Positions 1 through 9,235 of a DNA stretch of 24,757 bases are shown here, piece by piece. Source of the stretch: Azolla pinnata (taxonomy: Eukaryota > Streptophyta > Polypodiopsida > Salviniales > Salviniaceae); assembly GCA_037176905.1 (NCBI GenBank), contig JBBBWG010007858.1, positions 1 through 24,757 on the forward strand, given 5' to 3'. A program made the translations under genes and the position numbers. Numbering within the stretch: position 1 is the first letter of the stretch; each line of letters starts with the position of its first letter. The notes below the pieces were generated by a model that saw only the letters and a program-made list of their open reading frames with translations, did not search any database and was not told the origin of the DNA.

Positions 1-302
1 AGAAAATCATCTTTACTGACTTGACATTTTGTGTTGATTTGTCAAGAGAGATTACACGAGGTTGAAGAAGAACTGGAGCCCAAAATCGAGGGAGAGCGAG
101 AGTCGATCAAGAGTTCACAACTTTTTCAAAATATACGATTATATATTAGACAACACAAGCACAAGGTTTAGTTAGAAACAAACTAGAAAATTTGGATTAA
201 TTGTTGAGTGTGTGTGTGTGTGTTAAGAGGAAGAGCACAAGAGCGTAAGCACGAGAGATAACAAGAGCATGAGAGACAGCAAGAGCATGTGAGAGAGCAA
301 TA

Positions 303-306
<4 letters not shown>

Positions 307-372
<66 letters not shown>
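307..372. repeat. Compound microsatellite (GA)18(GT)15
   Basis: An uninterrupted GA run at 307-342 passes directly into a GT run at 343-372, and GT-rich sequence also lies at about 208-222. The antisense open frame through it (His-Thr and Leu-Ser dipeptides) is an artefact of the repeat. Confidence 0.95.
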
Positions 373-377
<5 letters not shown>

Positions 378-520
378 AGTGATTAGTGTGTGTCTATTGG
401 TGATTAACAAAATGAGTTTTGAGAGTAAGGGAAAATACAATTGGGTCGGGCCAGGTTGCTTCTGAAAAAAATTGGCTTTCTTTAGTTACTGTTGAACGTC
501 ACTTAGCGACATATAACAGA

Positions 521-680
521 GCGTCGCTCAGTGATGCAATATATACCAGTCTCTTTACGACACACAATTCGCTAAATGTGTCACTAATAGGCGTTGCTCA
601 ATGATGCAATATATACCAGTCGCTTTGCGGCGCACAATTTGCTAAATGCGTCGCTAATAGGCATCGCTAAATGAATCATT
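521..680. repeat. 70-bp tandem repeat with GTCGCTAA-type motifs
   Basis: The block 521-590 is repeated at 591-660 with scattered substitutions, and a third partial unit starts at 661. Both full units contain GATGCAATATATACCAGT. Short motifs such as GTCGCTAA and TTAGCGAC recur in both orientations from about 495 to 800. Dense short motifs in both orientations are typical of subterminal regions of CACTA-like DNA transposons. No terminal inverted repeat or target duplication was found, so the link to a transposon is only inferred. Confidence 0.6.
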
Positions 681-2390
681 AACAGTGTCACCGAGTGACG
701 TTGTATAATTGCGTCGTTAAAAGATGTCGCTAACTACGTTACCAAGCAAAGTTTATTAGCGACTCTTATATCAACGCCAATCGTGACGAGTTTTGACATC
801 GCTAATGAGCTGATATGTACTAATGAATCAATTTGATTGATTAGTGAATAAAGTATCTCAAACAGTACATATTCCATGCATTGAAGCAATTTCTATCACT
901 GATTTAAAAAATGTAGACGCTATAAAGTTTGAAATAAAGGCTGTAGCCTCTTTGCCCTCCAAAGGTTGCCTCATTAGTGGCTTTTCTCGATACACATTGA
1001 GCAATTCGAATCCATGTCTCCTTTACCGATTCTTGTTTCTTTTCTGCTTTTGCTGAACAACTTAACAATATTATTCGGAAAGTAAAAAGAGGCAATATAA
1101 CTTTAATAGCAACAGTGCTATTTACTTTTTAACTTGTAAAGGTTTGGGCTTCAAGTGTAAGAAAGAAAGTGTAGTGTGTTTCATACTGTTTGAGGTAGAG
1201 TTAGAAACAATGCAAGGAAAGTTAAGTTTGCTATAGAGATAAGAAAATGGTTATGTCTCAGCAGACGCTAGGAAGGGTCACATAAAAGCTCCCCATCATT
1301 TAACGAAGGGTAAAAAAAGCTCCCCATTATTTAGCAAAGGGACTCTTGCTCTGATTAGTAAGCTCTCGAGAGAAGATTACACAGCATGTGTACATGTTCT
1401 TGTGAGGCTCAGACCATAATGGCACAATGGCCAAACACGGCTTTCTTTCTTCCGTGAAGTAAGCGAGAGAACATGTGGGTGGAGAGCTACCTCACCGTGA
1501 AAAGCGGATCATTCCGATTTTCCCGCGAATGTCCCCATGTTCGTGTCACAAGTGGATAATTTCTGTACTTTGCCCACAGCAGCACGTGTCCATTGAGGCG
1601 TTCATGAGCGTTTTCTTTTCGTTCCTTTTCTTTTCTTGTCCGATTTAAAAGGAGCAATCATTCATCAAGGGCAAAATGATGATCCCTTATCTCGATAGTT
1701 CAAGTGGTGTGGATACTTTGTCTTGAAGTGAAAAGTCGTGGGGTCGAAATCTCACATTGGTTCCCTCTAGAGGAAAAGAAAAACAAAAGAAGAAAAACAG
1801 GATGGGTGGCTCTTGGAGAAGTGGCTCTTGGAGAAGCGGAACTTCCAGCTAATCCAGCTAGGCAGCAACACATGGGATGGGGGGAGGGAAATTTCACAAT
1901 AAACAAGGGAAGAAGGGTGTAAAGCCAAGCCAAGGACAGGGATATGTGTGTAATGAGGGGAGGAAATTTCACAATAAACCAAGCACGTTGTCGATGATGT
2001 GCATGTATGCCGCATTATAGCGCACAACAACAAGAAGGAACGAAGAAAGAAAGAGTGTGATGAGTGAGTGAGTGAGAGAGAGTGCGCGTGTGTGTAGAGG
2101 TAATCGGAGAAGCTGCGTGCGACGTGGGAGAGTTTGTTCATAAACAAAGCATGATGTATGTGGGTTTCGTTTGGGGATCTTGAAAATCGTTTTAAAAACA
2201 AAAGCCCGACCCTGGGGCGAGCGAGCCGCAGTTTCCATCTGCCTCTATTCTATTCATGCTTCGATAGATATGATATGCTCACAATGTCCCTCCGTCAATC
2301 TTAGCTGGCAATTCATCGAGGCCCAAATTGTGTAAATACAAATACCCCCTCCGACGCACCCATTCCCCACCAATCCCATCACCGAAAAAA

Positions 2391-2434
2391 CCCTAAACCC
2401 TAAACCCTAACTCCTGAACCCTAAACCCTAAACC
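2391..2434. repeat. Telomere-like (CCCTAAA) repeats upstream of the peroxidase ATG
   Basis: Five CCCTAA units (plant telomere heptamer CCCTAAA, one spacer CTCCTGAA) lie 57-100 bp before the start codon at 2491, probably in the 5' leader or core promoter. In plants such telo-boxes are known cis-elements bound by telobox-binding Myb-type proteins. Whether they act here is not shown. Confidence 0.8.
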
Positions 2435-2490
2435 TAGCAAAAGCCTCCGCTCGACCGATAGATAGATCGACGGAGATTCTCCACTAGAAA

Positions 2491-4541
2491 ATGGCAGCCT
2501 TTCATCTTCTTGGATCGAGCACGTTCCTCCTCCTTGCCCTCGTCTCCCTCGTACTACTGCAATCGTTATCGGCTTCGAGGCGGGGTAGTGTCTTTGTCGC
2601 AGCTGCGGCGGGGCTGAGCTACGACTACTACCGCAACACGTGCCCCGACGTGGAGGCAATCGTGCGCAAGGAGGTGGAGAGGATTTACTACATCCACGGC
2701 AACGCGGCCGTCTCCTTCACGAGGAACATCTTCCACGATTGTGCGGTCGAGGTACTCTTGGTTTCGAACAGCATGCATGTACACAAACCGTAGACCGTAA
2801 ACCTTAAACCCTAACTAAACCCGAAACCTTAAACCTTAGAACCTTAAACCCTGAACCCTGAGATTGGCCCCAGGGATGCGATGGCTCCTTGCTGCTCGAA
2901 TCGTTGGATGGGCAGCCCGGGGAGCAGGATTCGATAAACAACTTCGGGCTGCGCAACATGAAGTATGTGGACGTGATCAAGAAGACGGTGGACGCTGCGT
3001 GCCCGGGCATCGTGTCGTGCGCCGACGTCCTCATCCTCTCGGGCCGAGACGGGATCGCCATGGTATCTGTGCGATTAATCCATCACATTGATAATCACGC
3101 ATTCTATGCATCCATACATACCTACATGCAGCTAGCTAGCTAGCTAGATCAGCCCAACACTATCGTCCTCATCATCATCAATGCCTAGTGTTATCGCCGT
3201 CCTGATGCTTTTGGGCGCATGATGTGAAATGTATAGAGAGAAAAGACTAATATTACTACTGTGTTTCACGGGCATTAAATGATTGCAATTTGGCAGCTCG
3301 GGGGCCCGGCTATTCGCGTCCGGCTCGGGCGGCGCGATTCTCGGAGCGTCAGCCGCCGCGCTAACGCCGACGCCCAGTTGCTGCTGCCTGACTCCGATGT
3401 CACGACGTTCCTCGACTACATGGCCGGATACAACCTCAACGCGGCGCAGGCCGTCGCGTTCATAGGTACGTACTCTCCGATAAGCATCGACCCGATTCAA
3501 ATCTTTGATAAGCTCTTTTAATTTGCGTCATTCAAATATATCTCTAATCTATCAATGTATGTATCCGATAATGTACACACACACACACACACTTGTTTTC
3601 TTTCTCTTCTTGTGAATTATCCTTTCATTTGGTTATAGTGAAAAACCGTCAAATGGAGTACATCAAGTGAGAGGAGGGCCTTGGCGTTTGCACAAAAATA
3701 GCCATGATGGCCTCTTACTTATCTTGATATACAATAGATGACAAATTGTGGGCCTTAGATAGATCACTGAAGTTAATGAGGAGGAGGTAGTTCCAAGTTA
3801 CAGATGTTGGTGTTAAACAAACCGTAGAATGGACCTTTTTCCCAAATCTTATTCTAAGAGGATAAGCCATCAATCAGTTCCTTCCATGTATCTCACTCAA
3901 TGTGGAACAATTAACTAGATAAGCAGCTATCACCTCCTTCCATGTATCGAAATCTGGGAATCCAGCACTTCGAGAAGCCATCATCTATTATTTGATTTGA
4001 TGCTGGAGCCACTTCAGTAAGCTTAGATCGTTGATTTCATTTTGGCGATTCTAATCATACTCAAACATCCAAATGCACTAGAGTTCCTTCAGTTCAGAAG
4101 CTATGGATTGAATCGATTGCCATGCACATTATCTGATCGATCCCAGGAGCCCACAGCGTGGGGCGGACGCACTGCAAGTTCCTGGAGCCGAGGTTGTACC
4201 CGACGCTGGACCCGACGCTCAACTCAAGCTATGCGGGGTTCATGAAGATGAGGTGCTCTCTCCCCAAGGTAGACCTGCTCAAGTACGTGCGCAACGACAA
4301 GCTCACCCCGATGCGCATCGACAACAACTATTTCAAGAACATCATGCAGCTCAAGGGCTCCTTGAAGCTCGACAATGCGCTCTACCTCGACCCCAGGACG
4401 CGGGGCTACGTCGAGAGCTTCGCGGCCGATAACGACCGCTTCTTCGCGCACTTCGTCGAGGCCGTGTCCATCATCAGCGAGTACAAGGTGCTCACCGGCT
4501 CCCAAGGCGAGATCCGGCGCAATTGCAAGTGGGTCAATTGA
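2491..4541 (+). CDS. Class III secretory peroxidase, PER21/PER42-like, 4 exons
   Basis: A haem peroxidase (EC 1.11.1.7) of the secretory plant family, oxidising phenolic substrates with H2O2 in the cell wall or vacuole. Exons inferred by homology and GT-AG sites: 2491-2751, 2874-3062, 3297-3465, 4147-4541, joining in frame to 337 aa, a usual length. Residues 1 to about 41 form a signal peptide with a long leucine-rich core. Distal catalytic residues are Arg78 and His82 (RNIFHDC). The proximal haem ligand is His209 in GAHSVGRTHC. All eight structural cysteines are present: 51, 84, 89, 130, 136, 216, 243, 333. An N-glycosylation site, NSS, lies at 232. The motifs HDCAV, FGLRN and YVRND recall Arabidopsis PER21/PER42. 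Introns 1-3 are 122, 234 and 681 bp. The ATG is the first one before the signal peptide. The gene is convergent with the COQ2 pseudogene. Physiological substrate is unknown. Confidence 0.93.
2791..2862. repeat. Degenerate telomere-like repeats in peroxidase intron 1
   Basis: Most of the 122-bp first intron is a run of AAACCTTAAACCCTAA-like units, ending just before the splice acceptor at 2873. The units are less perfect than those upstream of the ATG. Confidence 0.75.
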
Positions 4542-5190
4542 TCGATTTGATTCCGACTCCGACTCCAATTCCGATTCCGTTTCTGATCCTATTGTTGGCC
4601 AGATTCTTCCGCCGCTTCCAAATCCAATAATATCTTGAATCAGAGTGAAAGAAGTAGCTCCATGCATGCATCATCATGCACGATGCACTGGCAATTCCGT
4701 GTGTGTCTGTGCATGTATGAATGTATGCGTACATGTATTTTTGTGTGTTGTGTTGGTTTGCCTCGGGCCGCCACGAATGGCCGCCCATTGCGTTGTGGGG
4801 CAGGTTTCGGATCAGCGCTCTTTTGCTTGCCCATTTGTTTGCTTTTCCTGTTCATAGGAGAACAAATTTTAACTTTGGAAGGAAAGAAGGAAGGATCACA
4901 AGCCCATGGAAAGAGTTTGTTGTGTCTGGTAACAAAAGAAACTACCTTGCAAAATGTGTTCACAGTTCATATCGAGTTGAATCGATCGATGTGTGTGCCC
5001 AACACTAGAAGAAATTGGTTTCCCTCGAGAAGCGACTGAGCTCCGCCACCTCCGCCTCCAACTGTATATTCACTTGAAAATGGCTAGCTCAAAAGCCAAT
5101 GATCATCCCAATAGGGAATAGCAGTAATACAATATAGAAAGCAACCCAGAGAGCACAACATGATGTGTAAGCAATACCTCGAGCAAGCTT
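4542..5190. other. Convergent intergenic region
   Basis: This lies between the stop codons of the peroxidase (+) and the COQ2 pseudogene (-). It begins with an imperfect 6-bp repeat (TTCCGA/CTCCGA, about 4550-4590), presumably peroxidase 3' UTR. An AATAAT at 4626 is a possible poly(A) signal. No gene was seen; overlapping open frames on both strands lack recognisable domains. Confidence 0.5.
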
Positions 5191-7246
5191 TTACAAAATC
5201 AGCTTCCCTGCGACGATCCCCCCAAACACAACCGCCCCAAACCACTTGTTGGAAATGAATCTAGCACAACAAAAAAGGCAAGGAAATGGTTACAAATGCA
5301 CGACTATTTCATTCATTTCTTTAATCGCCCGACGACATTAAGAAAGAGAATTAGCAAGTACTTTGCATTACAATCAGCACGATCATCAAGGTCGATCGTA
5401 CAGATTTGCCAGAACAGATAAGCGGCAACGCTGAGCACACCAGCATAGAAGGGCCCACCATGTTTTTCGTACACAATTGGAAGCAATGGTTTCATGATCT
5501 TTCTGAACATTATCTTATCTTTTTCTTTATGCCGGAAGACACAAGCATCATTAGAATATCAAAAACCCCATTCCTTCCTTCCAAATGCCGTTTCGTTTAA
5601 CAACTCGTGCGCGACAAAACGAATCATAGGAAAGCGCTAGCCATACACACCTAAGCCACCCCTGTTTCCAGCTAATAGAAGCAAACTGAGTGTCCCCATG
5701 CCAAAATCTCCTAGCCATGACCTGCTCCTGTCCCCAAAGTGTAAGGCTGTTGATTTCACACCCACTTTGACATCATCATCCTTGTCCTGCACCCATAATG
5801 CATCCCAAAAGAAACAATTATAAGCGCTTTCTCGCTCCATTCAGATGCGTTTGCACCAGCCACAAATGCTTTGCATCCATAGCAAGCATTTCATGGCCCA
5901 CAAACAAAGGTAGATGGTGTTTAGAAGCAAAACAAAACAAAGACCTGATGTGCATAGATTGTATCATAGACCAGTGTCCAGCAAATAGCAGCAACGTAAA
6001 GCGGCACAATCACAGGAGTTTCGATGCTCCCTCTAACTGTTGCCCAACCTTGCAGAGTACCCCAACTAATGGCCACGCCCAAGAATGCTTGAGGCTGCAT
6101 CAGAATGCTAATTAATGATGAGCTGCAAGTTATGTTTCGATGAGCATTCTCTCGTGTATTGGCTAAGGCAATCCTCTCTTGAGCTCCAAATATATCATGA
6201 GCCAAAGGTCACCTCGAGACAAACTGCTAAAAGAAACACCTCTAGCTAGTTAAATTTTAACTCTTGCACATCCTCATGATCTTTCCTCCTGTTCTGCTGT
6301 CCTTGAAATTTTATTATGCCATGGCATGCACTTGTAGCAGTCATTGCAGATCCAATTTCATGTAAGGTCATATGGATCAGGGGTCAAGTACTAGCATACC
6401 CAATATGTCCACCTCTTAAAGAGAGGATAAATCCCGACCAATAAGAGAAATAATGCTCCCAAAACTTGGCTGGAAAAAGCACAGAAGTTCGTCAAAATCG
6501 GCCATAGGTAAAAATGCCCAAACAATAAGCTATTCATTCACATCAGACAAAGAAAAGCCAACATGCAACTATTAGACTAGAGTGTGTGCGCGCGTGTGTG
6601 TATCCCTCACCTACACAGATTCATGCCAAACCTCTGTGAATAAATCCTTATTCATCAACATAGATTCAGAAAGATCAGTTTCAAAATGTAACAAAAGAAA
6701 AGATTTCGAATGCCGTGCAGCCGACAGATTATGCAGATAATATTTTGGAGCGATTCCATCCTTAGAAGAAATGCACCATATTGATAACCGGGTACAGTAC
6801 TACTCGGGTACGGGGCAGTAGACCTACTAACCTGAGCTGATTAAATTGCAAAAGGAGTTCTAGCCATAACACTGATTGGAAACCAAAAAAGTTCAGCCCT
6901 TGGACGGGTGTAACTGCCCCGGATGCAATCGGGCACAACTTGGTTCTTTCGACCTACATTAACCAGAGAATCATGGGAAATGAATGTAGGAGTTACAGTA
7001 GTTGCTATAACTTAGAACTAAAACCTTAAGATCTAACAGAACAATGTCCAAACAGGAGAACTGCAAGTTTCTGTATGTACATCATACCTGCCTATCGAAA
7101 TCTCTATCCAGGAGATCATTGATCCTACACGCTGCGCCTCGCAAGAGGATGGCACCCACACCAAACAATACCAGTGTTTTCAGGTCGAGAAGGTTTCCGC
7201 TCGGAGCAGCCAACGTGACAGACCTGATTCATGACCACAATCACAA

Positions 7247-7916
7247 GGACCAGTTATCACTCCGACTCTTCCACATTGCGATAATTCAGTTCAAGGGAGT
7301 ATAGTTCAGCATTCTTCAAGAACATCCTCTCCACGTTATATATATATACAGTGGTGGATTCAAGGACTTCCAACATGTAGACAAAGGAGGATGAATTTGC
7401 AGTATATTTGCACGTTTTTTGTATCAGAAACAGAGGAAACAATCTTTGGTCTTTCTTCGGTTTGTGATGCAAAGACCAGCGATCACTCTGAGTTTTCCAT
7501 ATTGCGATAATTCGGTTCAAGGGAGTATAGTTTAGCATTTCTCAACAACATCCTCTCCACGTTATATATATACAGTGGTGGATTCAAGGACTTCCAACAT
7601 GTAGACAAAGAAAGAAGAATTTGCAGTATATTTGCATGTTTTTGTATCAGAAACAGAGGAAACAATCTTTCATCTTTCTTCGGTTTGTGATGCAAGGACC
7701 AGCGATCACTCTGACTCTTCCACATTGCGATAATTCGGTTCAAGGGAGTATAGTTCAGCATTTTTCAACAACATATGCTCTCCATGTTATATATATATAC
7801 AGTGGTGGATTCAAGGACTTCCAGCATCTACACAAAGCAAGAAGAATTTGCAGTATATTTGCATGTTTTTGCATCAGAAATAGAAGAAACAATCTTTGAT
7901 GTTTCTTCTGTTTGTG
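7247..7916. repeat. Three tandem ~225-bp repeats in COQ2 copy A
   Basis: Units begin near 7248, 7474 and 7697 (spacing 226 and 223 bp). Each runs from GACCAG..ATCACTC through GCGATAATTC, a TATATATA tract and GTGGATTCAAGGACTTCCA to CTTCTGTTTGTG or close variants. One diverged copy lies in intron 1 of the intact gene (about 11165-11370), showing that the unit is old intron 1 sequence amplified in copy A. The third unit ends abruptly at 7916 against exon 1 remnant sequence. Confidence 0.88.
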
Positions 7917-7965
7917 CAGGGGGGTCTCCTTCAGTACGCTGCAAGCATCTGAGGGATCTGATACG

Positions 7966-7995
7966 GGAGGAGGAGGAGGAGGAGGAGGAGGGGGC
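7966..7995. repeat. (GGA)n microsatellite in the exon 1 remnant
   Basis: A run of about nine GGA units. Read on the minus strand it gives a Ser or Pro run just before the surviving SLRC..TEGD segment of COQ2 copy A. Copy B has only a short CT-rich stretch here. Confidence 0.85.
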
Positions 7996-8230
7996 ATGAG
8001 AAAGCGGGGGAAGATGCTGCCTACAGATGGAAGTCAGCTTGCAAGAAGCTGCTGCTGGGTGTGGAGAAACGAAGGGTGAGGGAGGGATGATGCCTCTGAG
8101 TCTCCATTGCAACAGTATAGGTCGCCATTGCCTGCCGTTGCAGACCTGCATCCGCCATGTGTTCTCTCTTCAAGCCACCAGGGTAAAGATGAAGACTGTT
8201 GGTGCCATAGCTTTGATGGAGCAAGCTAGC

Positions 8231-9235
8231 TAGCTGGAGCTAGCTACATTCCATCGACATTGGCATGGATCTGATGGTGACCGTATAATCGAAGAGAATA
8301 TGGTCAAATCTGCGCTGTAGATTCATCTACCCATCCAGATCACATCTTGTTTCATAGGTCTGCATCAAAAACTGCAAAGAAGAAAGAGAGATTCATCCTT
8401 CAGAAGATTTGAAACAAGCAATTGGGAAAAGAAATAGGATGCGCTTGCAAGAGGAAGTTGAGAATGATAGACGTAGCTAAGCTGTTAACATCGAAAAGGA
8501 AGAGAAATGAACAGAGAAAAATGCTTGAAGTTAGCATATCGGTGATACACCGTTTGTGTTTCACAAGCTGATATAAATCGTCTGATTTTGTATCATTTTG
8601 GAAACAAAGCAAGACAGTTTTTGTGATCACTGATGCCTTACTATAATTCAAGATCTGCCCCAGTTGCTACAACACCGAGTAATGCTGTAAGAATTGTGAT
8701 GCTATATGCCAGCAAATTCCCAGCACAAGAATTGATCACCATGTAATTTCATCTATAGCATTTGGGCAATCTAACAAAACGAAATCACAATGGATTAGAG
8801 ATTTTGCTCTAGAATCTGAACCTGACTCCAGGCATAAATAAGTCAAAAGCTTCGATTTTTCTGCACCTAAACAGAACTCTTTTAGAGTTAGCATCCAACA
8901 AATCCAGCTTCTATTATTCTGCGTCGAGTTCCAGTAATTTACAAAACCCAAAATTCTCTAAAGCAAAAGATTGCCGGAAAAGCCTAATTAGCTTTCAAAC
9001 ACAATTCTGCCAATTAGGCCGACTTTTAACAATGAAAAGACTGAACATAACATGTTCCTCACACGGAAGCTCGCTCTTTGGCTGAATTACAATCTATGAC
9101 CTCGCACACTTGGCATTTAAACCAAATTTTTGGTTTCTGGTTCACAACATGGAACCGTGATAAAGAGTGCATATCCCTCAGCTCTCTACAAGCAAAACAA
9201 GTACAGAGCAGGATAGGGTTTGTGATAGAGTAGTC
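8231..9235. other. Spacer between the two COQ2 copies
   Basis: This should hold the 3' UTR of copy B and the former promoter of copy A. It opens with a short AGCTAGCTAGCT stretch (8223-8246). No domain-bearing open frame, RNA gene or repeat array was recognised. Confidence 0.5.

Larger units (their letters stand above)
1..2390. other. Non-coding, repeat-rich upstream region
   Basis: No credible gene was found here. The open frames are short, and several are made of simple repeats. The stretch holds a GA/GT microsatellite (307-372), a 70-bp tandem repeat rich in GTCGCTAA-like motifs (521-660, with related motifs to about 800), and a purine-rich area (1765-2100). In that area a block containing AAATTTCACAATAAAC occurs twice, near 1888 and 1964. 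The last few hundred bases should hold the promoter of the peroxidase gene, but no TATA box could be picked with confidence; GTAAATACAAATA near 2331 is only a weak candidate. Confidence 0.6.
5191..8151 (-). pseudogene. COQ2: COQ2 copy A: truncated 4-hydroxybenzoate polyprenyltransferase
   Basis: Downstream member of a tandem COQ2 pair. Exons 2-8 lie at 7088-7223, 6832-6953, 6400-6469, 5945-6094, 5651-5786, about 5362-5458 and 5191-5260 (minus). Lengths and phases match the intact copy exactly, with no frameshift or stop. Both Asp motifs survive: NDLLDRDFD in exon 2, and [13 protein letters not shown] across exons 5-6. Three defects are visible. First, exon 1 keeps only its 5' part (about 7915-8151; SLRC..TEGD still matches copy B). 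The stretch for [10 protein letters not shown] and the splice donor is gone, replaced by repeats. Second, the exon 7 acceptor reads CATG instead of an AG. Third, the conserved KLRPIASG has become KLCPIASG. Introns are alignable with copy B, so this is a DNA-level duplication, not a retrocopy. A transcribed gene with a different first exon cannot be excluded. Confidence 0.82.

Noticed and set aside
183-440. Minus-strand frame rich in Thr-His and Leu-Ser dipeptides
   Set aside because: It is a translation of the GA/GT microsatellite.
4224-4667. 147-codon minus-strand frame opposite peroxidase exon 4
   Set aside because: It is an antisense shadow of a GC-rich exon whose plus-strand reading has the proximal His and three conserved Cys.
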